A stretch of 38,563 nt of DNA. It comes from Chara braunii (lineage: Eukaryota > Streptophyta > Charophyceae > Charales > Characeae). The notes beneath the pieces are model-generated. The model was not told the DNA's origin. It did no database searches and saw only the letters and a list, made by a program, of their open reading frames with translations. Every line of letters starts with the position of its first letter. Positions within the stretch are counted from its first letter, which is position 1. The DNA is taken from assembly GCA_003427395.1 (NCBI GenBank), contig BFEA01000359.1, positions 806,537-845,099 on the forward strand, given 5' to 3'. Positions 21,327-31,040 of this stretch are shown piece by piece. Both the position numbers and the translations under genes were made by a program.

Positions 21327-22514
21327 TTACTTGGATAGGTGACTTCTCTTTCCTCTCTTTGAAGTCACTGTAAGGATCAAGTCAGGATCTCTGAAAATAA
21401 ACTTACGAAGTCTTGACCCTGACACCATGTCGTAAACTCTGGATCCATCCATCTCTGAAATCTCATAAACTTTGCCCTCTGCTTCCCCTGTGATTCTGTA
21501 GGGACCAAGCCATCTGGGCTCCAATCTCTTAGTCCATTGCGTCTCAAGGAAACTGTCAAACAGAAGGACAACATCTCCAATCTTCGATTTCTCTTTTCTT
21601 ATTTCTCTTTTCTTGTTCCATCTTTCTTGATCTGATAGTCTGCTGGATGCCATCCTTTCTGCAACATCCATCACTGTCTGATCAACTTCTGATATTTGCT
21701 TCATCCGGATCTGAAGAAGCTCTGAAATAAAATATTCTATGTCACTTTCTTGACTTGACCATGTCTTGACAATACTTTCAATTGGTAATGTAGCATATCG
21801 ACCATACCACAGGATAAATGACGCATATCCAGTAGTTATCTTGACTGTAATGTTGTCAGCATATACAACAACTCTTAATACCTTTGGCCAATTGCTGAGA
21901 TTCCCTTCACACCACTTAGCCAATGAATCCTTCAGGGTTCTGTGACCTCTCTCAACAGACGCATTCGCTTGAGGATGGTAAGTAGTCACATAACGAATCC
22001 TGACACCCAATCTGAGTGTAACTCTTCTGACAACCTCGTTTCTGAACTCTGATCCTTTGTTTGAGACAAATTCTCTGATAAAAGGATACCTGAGATAGAC
22101 TTCCTCTATCCAATCGGCCACTTGTTCGACTGTCTTCTTTTTCAGAGTTTTTGCCTCAACGTATCCAGAGAAATTATCTCTCATGTTTAGTATGTATCTC
22201 ATCCCACCCTTGCCTGGAGGCATAGTGATGAGATCCAGATGAACTCTGCTACCTGGTTCTACCAGGATTGTAGGGAATAGGGGCTCAATCATCCTTGTGG
22301 TAGACCTCATCTGACATAAGACACATGATGTACAATATCTGAAAATCATGTCTCTCATGCCAGGCCAAAAATAGAGTTTGACAGTCTTGGAGTAGGTTGC
22401 CTCAGCAGCCCTATGACCACCAGCAACCCCCTCGTGTAGGGCAACAATTATCTCTAACTGCCTCTCTTTGCCACAGACCACTCTTAGTGGAGGTAGGCCT
22501 CCCCTACCATCCAC
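21327..22514 (-). pseudogene. pol: Pol: integrase of the giant element
   Basis: This integrase segment of Pol is in frame with RT and RNase H upstream. It starts with the zinc module (H-x-GVAGGH... and C-x2-C as CVLCQM). The catalytic core follows: HLDLITMPPGKGG holds the first Asp, FVSNKGSEF lies where the second Asp is expected, and HPQANASVERGHRTL holds the Glu. The second catalytic position is Asn rather than Asp, a change explained by one G-to-A (GAC to AAC), so the enzyme should be dead. The C-terminal SH3-like part includes KIGDVVLLFDS and RWLGPYRI (GPY/F motif). No chromodomain follows, unlike the element at 4-7 kb. The frame ends at a natural-looking TAA/TGA after RGKRSHLSK. Host role: would insert element cDNA into the genome. 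Confidence 0.93.
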
Positions 22515-22568
22515 GAAGAGATGTCCTCTCTTTAGTCTGAATTTCTTCCTTGAATCCTTACAATAATA

Positions 22569-23045
22569 TTATTTTAGCTGCTCCTTTTTCATCTTCTTGT
22601 CAATCTCTTGATAATTTTCATCATATTCTTCAAAGAAGAAAAATATTTCTTCTTCCTTCTTTTCACTCTCCTCTTCTTCCTTTGAACCTGAACTTTTCCC
22701 AATCTCATGAGCAGCCACTGCTGCAACATTAACTTTAGCATACCAATCATTTGGTTCATCTTCCTCTTCTTTCCCAAGAACCGATTCGTAAATGTACGCA
22801 CTAGGGATCTCTCCCCAACTGTCTCTTTCTTCTGGCCATGGATTCCACTTGTAGGAGCATGACACTTCATAGTCCTCATCATCTTTCTCATTAAGAAAAT
22901 TATCAACATAGGCAGATTCTTCAATTGTTTCATTCACATCTTCTTCTTCCTCTTCTCGCCACTCAATCCGGCTTAAGCCATCTGCTCTGTTTTTCTCAGT
23001 GGGGATATTTTCCAGCTTAAAATCATATGTCCAGATGAAGGCGAT
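22569..23045 (-). pseudogene. pol: Pol: RNase H end and acidic linker before integrase
   Basis: This is in frame with both neighbours. After a TGA at 23,046-23,048 the frame reads IAFIWTYDFKLENIPTEKNR and ADGLSR, the usual end of a Ty3/gypsy RNase H and connection. It continues as a very acidic stretch (WREEEEEDVNE, then many D and E, Trp-Tyr motifs and EEEESEKKEEE) of about 130 residues. It stops at a TAA at 22,569-22,571, after which the integrase region continues in the same frame. The long acidic linker is not a standard Pol domain, and I cannot name a function for it. Confidence 0.85.
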
Positions 23046-23432
23046 TCATCTGCTGAATGTTGGATCTACCTGTTGGTGTTTTTTAATGACACAAATCACA
23101 GCAGATGCATCAATCCTCAGGATGAATCTCCTTCCTAAAACGTAGTGTCTGAAGCACCTGAGGCTATGGATGATTGACAGTAGCTCTTTCCTGAATTGGG
23201 TGTAGCCTCTTTCTGTAGAATTGAGAGTTCTGCTTTCAAATCTCAGAGATTTTTCTCTCCCGTTTTCATCTTTCTGAATAAGCACTCCACCCAGAGCAAC
23301 TGACCCTCCATCCGCCTCAATGATGATAGGTCTTGTCTCCTCATCATCATAATACGGTACTCTCAGCACTACACCACCATCTCTTAGTTTTTCTTGCAAT
23401 GTTTCTGCTGCGGCTTGTCTTTTATCATTTCA
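23046..23432 (-). pseudogene. pol: Pol: RNase H of the giant element
   Basis: The segment follows RT in the same frame after a TGA (23,430-23,432) that falls where Ty3/gypsy proteins usually have an aromatic residue, often Trp, before the RNase H helix. Motifs: PIIIEADGGSVALGGVLIQ (first acidic residue), RTLNSTERGYTQFRKELLSI (Glu), and FILRIDASAVICVI (Asp). This matches the RNase H (RT_RNaseH_2 type) that degrades the RNA strand during cDNA synthesis. It ends at the TGA at 23,046-23,048. Confidence 0.92.
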
Positions 23433-24572
23433 TGCTAAGCTAGCCCCTTGTCTTACCATTTCCCTCAGGGGCTCTGTAAGGGCAGCAAAATGAGGAATAA
23501 AAATCCTCCAGAATCCACAGACTCCCAAGAAGCTCCTGACGTCTGTCACTCTTTTGAGAGGCAGAGACCAGTTCAAGATCTTGTCTATCTTCTTGGGATC
23601 TAGACTCCTACCCTTGGAGAAACATCTGAAGCCCAAGATTATCACCTCTGGTTGGAAGAGAAGGGATTTTGGTCCACTGACAGTCAGATTATACTTCTGA
23701 AGTCTCTCTAGGACCTTCTTTACTCCTTCAGCATGTTCCCAGACAAATTTTCTGATCCCCCTTGCGACCAAAGTCTCATCTCTTACCAAGGGTCCTTTTA
23801 CAGGATTATCATCAATGTAGGGACTGATTATTTCAGGAGAAATATCCTGCATGACTTTGATCATATCCCTCTGAACCACTGCCACTCCGTTAGTCCAGCC
23901 CTGAGGCACCACACACATCTCAACAAGCCCCCTCGGCGTGTGCATGACAGTCATGGGTCGGCTAGTGGGATCAATAGGGAACTGATCATAGCCAGAATAC
24001 AGATCAACTAGAGAGTAAATACATCGACCAGCAAAGGATTCAGCAAGGAGGTCAGCATTAGGAAGACTACCTGCATCACGTACCGTCACAGAATTGAGCT
24101 TCTGAAGATTCTGTATCCATCTTAGTCCGCCCCCTGGTTTCCAAAAACAAAACCAGTGGTTAGCATATGGTCCATCAGCAGGTTCAACAACATTAGATGC
24201 AATCTTCTTGTCAAGGTACTTTACTACTTCCGCTTCCTCCTTTATGGCATACTTGGTTGGTCTATGATTCCATGGAACATGATCAACTGTCCAGATTTTG
24301 ACCATCTTGATCAGGTCCACGTCCAACCGCCCTCTCTCTTCATCATTAAAGGAGAAAACACTTCAGAATTCCTGACACATCCTAAAGATATATTCTTTCT
24401 CTTTAGGCAGGATAAATTGATCCGAGCCTATCTTCATTGTGTCGAATCTCTCTTTGGTGACTCTATTCTCCAATTTTGTTGATTCCCTCAATGCTCTTAT
24501 AATTTTCCTCTCCTTTTCCAAAACTTCATCATCATCTTTTTCTATTAGGACTGCCACTGTTTTTTTTTTCAC
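23430..24572 (-). pseudogene. pol: Pol: reverse transcriptase of the giant element
   Basis: A charged pre-RT linker (from 24,572) contains one TGA at 24,363-24,365 after RMCQEF. The same frame then continues SVFSFNDEERGRLDVD, the usual lead into this RT type. RT motifs in order: TVDHVPWNHRPTKY, GPYANHWFCFWKPGG, LQKLNSVTVRDAGSLPNADL, IYSLVDLYSGYDQFPIDP (first catalytic Asp), PQGWTNGVAVVQRDM, and YIDDNPVKGPL holding the Asp pair. The thumb/connection reads VRSFLGVCGFWRIFIPHF. Catalytic Asps are intact, so RT itself is spared, but nonsense codons prevent a full Pol. This RT subgroup differs clearly from the chromovirus RT at 4.2 kb (YLDD, LRSGYHQI). Confidence 0.95.
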
Positions 24573-24958
24573 CCCTTTGGGCTTATATTTTCTTTTTGAC
24601 CCAGTGACTATTTTCCTAAAAAAGGGTGAGTCGATGCAAATCTTAATTTCATTCTTCCTCCCTTAGCAGTCTCCACAGCTTTCTTGAAAGCTTCAATTTG
24701 TCTGTGCTAATCCTGAAGTTTACCAAAGGCTTTTATCATTTTCGAAACCTGATTGATTCCCACTGAAATCTCTTCTGTTGCTTCCCGTTTTCCTTCCTCC
24801 TTTAGTCTCATAACCCTTTCAGCAGATTCTTCCCTCCTGATCGAATTAGCAGATAGTTGATGCTTGAAGTCATTTTTCGTACTGACCATAAAGGTCTGCT
24901 CTTGAGCAGTATCGGGATCCTGTAGACTGATCCAAGATGACCCCTCATGACTGAAAAA
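24573..24958 (-). pseudogene. Linker between protease and RT
   Basis: Minus-strand remnants with coding character: NDFKHQLSANSIRREESAER, KEEGKREATEEIS and KMIKAFGKLQD, then a TAG, then HRQIEAFKKAVETAK in the same frame. The charged helical composition fits a Gag-Pol linker. The frame changes relative to RT in this interval, so an indel is likely. The TAG again sits at a position where Trp would fit, but there is no family motif to prove it. Confidence 0.5.
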
Positions 24959-25276
24959 TTAGACTGTCTCCATCCTATGCAAGAATGGAGTTCCCAAGAT
25001 ACAGTCATGATCCAGATCCGGCACTACAAAACCCAGTAACTCCACAGTCATTGTCCCAACCCTGATAGACAAATTATCAATAAATCCAGCCACGAACAGC
25101 TCTCCTACAATATTACTCAGTACATTTTGTGCAGGTCTATCAATAGATAAATTACATGCTTTCATCGTTCTTCGTGAAAGAAGTATCATATCTGCCTCAA
25201 AATCTACTAGGGCTAGAATCTTCACTTGATTAATGTGAATTGTAAGGTGCCCACAACCCATGGTTGCAAATCTCAT
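24959..25276 (-). pseudogene. Aspartic protease with mutated active site
   Basis: A retropepsin-like domain of about 105 residues sits between Gag and RT. Motifs: LTIHINQVKILALVDFEADM, where LVD-S-G-A would be expected, and DLDHDCILGTPFLHRM, the conserved ILGxPFL near the end. The active-site triplet reads D-F-E instead of D-S/T-G. Both changes need only one transition each (TCT to TTT, GGG to GAG), which fits deamination damage. The catalytic Asp remains but the loop is destroyed, so processing activity is not expected. Confidence 0.85.
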
Positions 25277-25303
25277 CTTGCAACCTGGTAGTGATTTATT
25301 TAC

Positions 25304-26458
25304 TTAATTGGGAAATACTGACCCAAAATAGTTAACTTCTAATTTCTTCTTCACAATTAACTTCTTCAACTCTTCTCTCAGTTTGGGCGCTAGCGTCATT
25401 GCTTTTTTGAAAGACAGTGTCACTTCCGTTTCTTTCAGCATTTTAGCAATTACATCAGAAATCACAGTCCCATCATCCAAATCACTTATGAGAATAAATT
25501 TTATCTTTCTCCCCTGCTCATTCTTTTCTTGTGAACGTTCCGGTTCAGGGTTATCAAGGATGTTAATAAGTGACTCCTCAACCTTTTTTTTTTTTTTTTT
25601 TTTTTNNNNNNNNNNNNNNNNNNNNNNNNNNNNNNNNNNNNNNNNNNNNNNNNNNNNNNNNNNNNNNNNNNNNNNNNNNNNNNNNNNNNNNTTGGATGAC
25701 TTCTCCTCAACCTTTTTTTTTTTTTTTTTTTTTTCTATTATTTGAGGTGTCATATGAGTTTGATGGTTCCTCACTTCACCAACCCTGACACCGGGTTCCA
25801 TGATAAGTTTTGGGGGTAGATCACCATGGAACGACATCATGTTAGCCAGGAGATGAGTCATTTCATTGGAAGAGGACTCTACTAATTCAGAAGGACCCTG
25901 AGAAGTAGGATTCCTTCCCAGTGGAGACTCACTTGTAGATGGCTCGCTAGGCTCACACTCAGTCAATGTTAAGGACTGCAGAGACAACTCAATCGTGGTA
26001 TAAGGGTCACTTGCTCTTTGTACTAGTTCATTAGGCAAGTCTCCAATGAGGAAATGAACATTCACATTGGTCTTTCTCTTCTTTTTAATCTTCATCTTTT
26101 CATCATGTCTAAGAGCAAGAAGCCTCATACCTCCTGGGTGTCTGGGGTCCAACTTATTCCATGAACTATCACAGACGTGGCCCATCGCATCTTTCTTTGT
26201 CACCCCACTCCTTACATCATCCTCAAGAAGCTTGCAATAAGTGGTAGTATGACCCCCTTCGCCACAATAGTAGCAAGTAAAACTCCTCTTAGGACGCTCA
26301 TCATATTTTCTTCTCTCCTTGTTTCCTCCATCACCATTCTTCTCATTCTTTTTGGGTCTGGATGAATCCCCCTTCTTACCATAATTTTCGTTGTCATCAT
26401 TATCGTCATCATCTTCCTCACTTTCAACCTTTTTTCTTTCCTCTGTCATCCACAACAT
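25304..26458 (-). pseudogene. gag: Gag C-terminal region with CCHC knuckle and Lys-rich tract
   Basis: Minus-strand frame overlapping the end of the Gag core in another phase (26,424-26,458). It starts with an acidic run (ESEEDDDDNDDNEN), a basic stretch, then the zinc knuckle CYYCGEGGHTTTYC (C-x2-C-x4-H-x4-C). It continues through a Ser/Glu-rich region with conserved-looking ELSLQSLTLTE, then a poly-Lys/VEE repeat that is interrupted by the N gap. It ends at a TAA/TGA near 25,304. The frame switch relative to the Gag core occurs beside an A-run (GAAAGAAAAAAGG on the coding strand), a likely slippage site, either mutational or programmed. The knuckle supports RNA binding. Downstream comes the protease. 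Confidence 0.85.
25606..25691. other. Assembly gap of 86 N inside a homopolymer
   Basis: The N run is flanked on each side by about 20 T, each preceded by CTCCTCAACC. The duplicated flanks suggest a collapsed or unresolved short tandem repeat, so the true length here is unknown. Confidence 0.98.
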
Positions 26459-27212
26459 GCATTGCAGGCCTTGCAGGCATAAAGTTAGTCATCACTTTTC
26501 GAAGAATATTCTCAGCAGTCAGATTGCTCCCTCTATTCGTTCCATTCTCAGTCTCCCAGTCCTTAGCCAAAGTGCTAATTTGATCCAATGACCATTTTTT
26601 ATGAGAGACAATAGGTAGAGTTCTTATGATTGCTACCATTTCATCCCATCTGAGAGGATAGTGCTGAGCCTGATTAAGAACCACCTGTCTTTCAGTGTCA
26701 GTAAAATTTGTCAAAAATATATGGCATCTCTGAGCTTCATCCAAATATGGAATTCTTCTTGCTGTTCGGATGAAGGTCTGAAGAAAAAAATTGAAAGTGT
26801 CATATTTAACTCTTCTGATATTGAGTAAATCCTTAGTTGTGGTTGGAACTAAATCTTTCTCGAATTCCTTTTTCAGTCTTTCCTTGACCTTTTCCTAGGT
26901 AGTGGCACCTTCCATTAGCTCCTGGACTGGCAGTCTTGAGTCAGTATCACAATAAAATAGACGGTGCTTAAGTCGTTGTTTGTCTGTCCAACCATAACTA
27001 AGTCCAAATAATTCATATTTGTTCAAGAAGTCATTAACCTGTGGCCCTTTGAAATATGGTATTCTCTCATCTGGTCTTTTTGCTCTTGCAATGTCTGACC
27101 CTCCTTTTATAGTATCAACTTTTTCAACCAACTCCCGTATAACTCCAACCAAAGCCTCTTCATTGGTCCCTTCTGATGTACTCGGCCTTCCTCGTTCTGC
27201 CATCTTGACCAT
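26424..27212 (-). pseudogene. gag: Gag core of the giant element
   Basis: The frame begins MVKMAERGRPSTSEGTNEEA, followed by a helix, then KRPDERIPYFKGPQVNDFLN and YELFGLSYGWTDKQRLKHR, a typical Ty3/gypsy Gag start. A TAG at 26,895-26,897 follows EGATT. The same frame continues as EKVKERLKKEFEKDLVPTT, then LNIRRVKYDTFNFFLQTF and NQAQHYPLRWDEMVAIIRTL. The stop lies where related Gag proteins commonly have Trp. The core ends at 26,424 and the zinc-knuckle part continues in a different frame. Gag would form the particle that packages element RNA. Confidence 0.88.
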
Positions 27213-27273
27213 AAATTTTCCCAGATATTATCCCCTCTCTTTATGCCACTCTTGTCCTTTTCTTCTTTGCCCT

Positions 27274-27836
27274 TCAATCTCTTACTCTCCTCGCAAGGGA
27301 TACGGACTCGTTTCTCTCTTCTCTTGTCTGTTCTACCCCTTGAGAGTTTTGTACATATAGAGTATAAGCAATAATTGATTGGGTAGTGATCAAGGGCAGT
27401 GCAATCCTTTTTAGTCTCCCAATGTAATCTTCAATCAACTCTCTTTCATCATCCCTAATCAGTTTTCTGTCATACCCCTTTATTAGTACCCCGAATCATA
27501 AAATATTGAGTCAGGTCTATAATCTCATAATCAAATTGCATCGTTTACAGCCCACTGTTGATCCTTCTTGCCAGAGAGACCCGTTCCCGAGAAGTGTGGT
27601 ATGAACTATCTCAGTAGTCCCTACTTTCACCACCTTTAATAAATAGTTTATCTCAGTCTGGTCAGTGATAATGCTCAAGGCAGAATCTCTCATGCGATCT
27701 AAGAAAGGCTGCAAAAACTCAAGCTCATCTAGGGTAGAAAGATTCCTGTCCGAGATCCGAAGAGTCCCTTCTACCTTGACTATTCTACCTTCCAACACAA
27801 CTCCTTGTGTCAACTGTTCAGTCAAGTTGGGTATTG
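27274..27836 (-). pseudogene. Distal part of leader ORF (ORF0) just upstream of gag
   Basis: Minus-strand coding-like segments in shifting frames: LTIPNLTEQLTQGVVLEGRI, VEGTLRISDRNLSTLDELEF, RDSALSIITDQTEINYLLKV, then MQFDYEIIDLTQYFMIRGTN. From about 27,478 come LIRDDERELIEDYIGRLKRI and SIIAYTLYVQNSQGVEQTRE, up to a TGA at 27,274-27,276. The hydrophobic/charged alternation and continuity up to the gag ATG suggest a further domain of the same leader protein, broken by two or more indels. I do not recognise the family. Confidence 0.45.
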
Positions 27837-29242
27837 TTAACCATCATAAACAGTATCTGAAAGGTAGATCTCATGTTGGACATGATCAAGGATCTCGAAT
27901 ATGTGTTCAAAGACACTCAAAAGTAGAGATTTTATCATCACAGTGAAGTCTTTTTCTCTTGCTCTACCAATCTCAGCAATAGCTTCCAACAGAGACATCC
28001 AATCTCTTCTGCCTTCAAATCCCTTAGCAATCGAGAACTCAGGGAACTTCTCAAATTGTCTTACTTCTTTCCTCCAGGTTACTTTTCTCTTTAACTTTTC
28101 AAGTCACTCTATGGCTCTTATAAGACTAATATAAGTACCTGTCTGACACTTCAAGTATTCATTTTCCTTTTCTAGGCCTGCTGGTACATAAATCCGTACG
28201 TCCAGGCTGTCAGTACTCAGGAATTTGACCACCGGAATGTGAAATATTATGGGTCCTCTCTCACAAGTCTCATACCTCAGGATCACAAAAGGATTATCAC
28301 ACCCTATCACCTCATAGAGTTTACCCCTCACAGTAGTTATCCTGGCTACTGAGAGTATTCTTCTTGGACTCTCTTCACTTTCCATGCAAACTTTATCATG
28401 GCATACCAATTGTCCTTAGGTAGATTAATATCAGGTAAAGGAGGGGCTGGGAGTCCATTAAAAACAGTAAATCGAGTAAATCCACTGAAGCATTTGTTCT
28501 CTCTCTCAAGCCTCTCTTTCTCTTTCAGTACTACCTCTTTAGCAAATCCCCAGCATCTCCCATACACTGCATGAACACTTCTTTCTTTTGGAGCATAGAT
28601 TCTCATATCATACACATTCAGATCTGTGAAATAAAATGTCAGTACATATAATCGTTCTTGCTCCCATCCGCTCTTGACCATCTCATACCTGACAACTTCA
28701 TATGAAAATGTTTCTCTTTGCTTAGAGTATTCGTCGACCTTAGGAGACATTCGACCTTCTCTTGACTTTGACCCGAACCTCTGCCAAAATTTGACCTTCT
28801 TTGTCTGATTACTTCTGCCGAAATCTCTTCAGCTCTCATGACCACAATTTATTTTCTCTCTTGTCAATACCATGTTGATTATCGGCAACCAATTAATCTC
28901 ATCACAATAGTTGTCAGGTATAGGAGGAATTGAAACAGTCTTGCATGTTAGTGGCATTATACCTCATTCCACTTTCCTCATTTGCTTGATCAAGTATGTT
29001 TTTGAGTCATAGATAAATTGGATCACGATCTCCCATAACCAATTAAAGTTCTCACCATCATCGTTGCCTCCTTCCTTGACATATGGGCGGATATCATAGA
29101 TATCTCCCTCCAAGAAGTGAGTCAGCACTACACAGATGGTTGAGCCACGAGAGTGATAGCCCCAACAAGCCTCATATCTATAAGAAAATATTCCTCTTGT
29201 GGTAAATTTAGACAATTCTTTCCTAACACCGTCGACCAGCAT
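27837..29242 (-). pseudogene. Leader ORF (ORF0): three tandem copies of an unknown domain
   Basis: Upstream of gag the minus strand encodes three diverged units of about 140 residues. Unit A (from 29,242): FSYRYEACWGYHSRG, then VVLTHFLEGDIYDIRPYVKE and, past a TGA at 28,964-28,966, VSIPPIPDNYCDEINWLPII. Unit B (28,750 down): FSYEVVRYEMVKSGWEQE, YVLTFYFTDLNVYDMRIYAP, then LPAPPLPDINLPKDNWYAMI. Unit C: FVILRYETCERG, IPVVKFLSTDSLDVRIYVPA and, past a TGA at 28,104-28,106, FEGRRDWMSLLEAIAEIGRA. Shared core: a beta-like V-V stretch, F, then D-I/M/L/V-R-P/I-Y, a charged helix, a PP-L/I-P-x turn, and W-x2-MI/LL. A and B are in one frame with only nonsense breaks; C is shifted. The region ends at a TAA at 27,837-27,839. 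No known family recognised; extra 5' ORFs are known in other giant LTR elements such as Ogre. Confidence 0.65.
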
Positions 29243-29536
29243 TTGTCTCGATCCGTCTCACTCCCTTCCTTTCGATTCCTTTCAGCGTGCTGGACGATAA
29301 TTGGGCATACCTGGTATCAAAGTTGATTCTCTCCAGTCAATAACATCAATCTCCTTTTCCCGATCTAGTGTAGTACCTCACACAAGGAAGAAATAAATCA
29401 CAGTTAGCTGTCGTGATTCTCAAGAGAATCGGAACTCGAATGAGAATAATAAAATTAACATGATGCTCACAGAAATGTCAACAGTTCTCACGCCCTAATC
29501 AAAGCTCAAAGATGATGATGACCCAGACTCGTTCCG

Positions 29537-29565
29537 GGCACGAAAATTTTTTCATGTCCCCAGTT
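29537..29565 (-). promoter_or_regulatory. LTR/interior junction: possible primer-binding site and hairpin
   Basis: In element orientation the 5' LTR ends GCGACA. The interior then begins AACTGGGGACATG, so a TGG-starting primer-binding site three bases after the LTR is possible (TGGGGACATG), though I cannot name the tRNA. The following GGGACATGAAAA and TTTTCGTGCCC can pair into an 11-bp stem with one bulged A. A hairpin overlapping the primer site is compatible with retroelement 5' leaders, but this is inference. Confidence 0.4.
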
Positions 29566-30060
29566 TGTCGCTCTTTTTTCCAGTCAGACCGCTTCAGGCC
29601 ACCAGAAAACCAACATATATCACGCAGGATTTTGTATGTGATTGCAATAAATAAATAGATTAAATAATACAAATCCTTTCCTGTTTTGTGCGTCCGGTTT
29701 CGAGCGAGACCCTTCAATTACGGTCTTCGCCGGACCCCGGTCTTAAAAATCTTTTATTTTGATTCGGAACAGTTGAACATCATGCAAATAAATAATCATA
29801 AAAATTATGAGGTGCTATGCATGCATAAAATATGTCAATCTGATTTTGAGAACTGTGACAGAATTATCCACAAATGCAATCATCAAAACAAGAACAATAC
29901 AAGAGACAAGATAGACTGACCCGAGCAAAGGAAAAATCAAGGGTATGAAGGATGAATGAGAACTCATAATAATCTTAGAAAGTACACATAGACAAGTATG
30001 GTCAGCACCTCTCAAGAGTCCTCACTCATCCCTCTGGTCAGTCTCTCTCAGTCTCTCTTT

Positions 30061-30669
30061 TCACTGTTCGTCTCTGGTGCCGTGACCCACGNCCACGTAC
30101 AATNTGAGATTGAGGCCTCGTGACAAAGAGNCACNTGAAGCCTGCAAGCTCTGAGCATGACCATCNGAGGTATATGACACANAAGTTGACCAGAGAGTAG
30201 AACTCCTCCCACAANGTAGGCAGTCCATCCACTGAAAAAAACCCTTGTCGATTACTGCTGGAGAGATATACCTTTTTGCCAAGTTGATCATGTCAAGCCN
30301 ACTCGTGCCATCTATGAGGAGAGAAGGAACAAGAGGCCTGGGATAGTCGGTATAAAGCTTTGGCCCAAAGCTGCGGATCAACGTAGCACCACTCTCATCG
30401 AGCTCCCTCTCTCTCTGCTCGAGGTATTTGGTGGCAGAGATCCAGACTGGATCAAAATGCTCATGAGCCTCCTTGCCCTTCTTCAGGTAAGGCCTCAGAT
30501 CGTGGATGGTACCATCAACGAAACTGGTCTGGACAACGAAGATTGACAGATCTCCTCGTCTAAAACCAGTGATATTGACCTACTGATAGCGAAAAGCCTC
30601 CTTGCATGAAATCTGATTGAGATTAGTCAGCACTGTCTCGCTGACTGGAACAGATTGCACTGTACTCAT
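30061..30669 (-). pseudogene. LTR-borne copy of the unknown leader domain (right LTR)
   Basis: Same length and reading as the left-LTR copy (608-base span from ATG), with the same TAG after FRYQ and the same core FVVQTSFVDGTIHDLRPYLK. The N bases occupy the same relative positions as in the left copy. Where the left copy reads 'CCATTCTGGATC' near 11,726, this one reads 'CCAGACTGGATC', so the pair is not absolutely identical. It lies upstream of the leader ORF in element orientation, so domain copies occur in the order LTR copy, A, B, C, gag. Confidence 0.55.
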
Positions 30670-30829
30670 GACAAGGAAGTCTGATCCCCACTGATAAAAT
30701 TTTGACTTGATTGTTGATTTAATTTGCTAAACTAAATGCCGAAATGCCTGTTGAACGGATGATATGGTTTCTAATCCGATTGTTGATCTGATAGCTGATC
30801 TGACAGTTAACCGAATGATCACTAAGTAC

Positions 30830-31040
30830 CGATTCAATGATTGCTGAGATGTAGACTGATTAATTGCTGAGATGAAAACTGAATGATTGCTGAGATGTAG
30901 AGTAAATGATTGTTGAGATGAAAACTGAATGCACGCAGTTCTGGGAACTGATTCTGATACCGATTCTGATATTGATTCTGAAAACAGGTTACGAAAACAG
31001 ATTCTGAAAAATGATTCCGAAAAATAATCAGGGGCTGATT
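30830..31040. repeat. 23-bp minisatellite in right LTR
   Basis: Counterpart of 12,111-12,320, with about four 23-bp units ending near 30,927, followed by CTGATTCTGA-type repeats. It differs from the left copy by scattered substitutions and one extra GATTCTGATA-type unit. Confidence 0.75.

Noticed and set aside
21327-24572. Reassigned stop codons (UGA/UAG read as Trp) in the host
   Set aside because: Stops include TAA as well as TGA and TAG, catalytic residues are mutated too, and complete frames such as 4,207-7,137 end at ordinary stops. Mutational decay explains all of this.
29312-29323. TGGTATCAAAGT, similar to an initiator-Met tRNA primer-binding site
   Set aside because: It is on the plus strand while the giant element is transcribed on the minus strand, and no LTR end lies directly before it.
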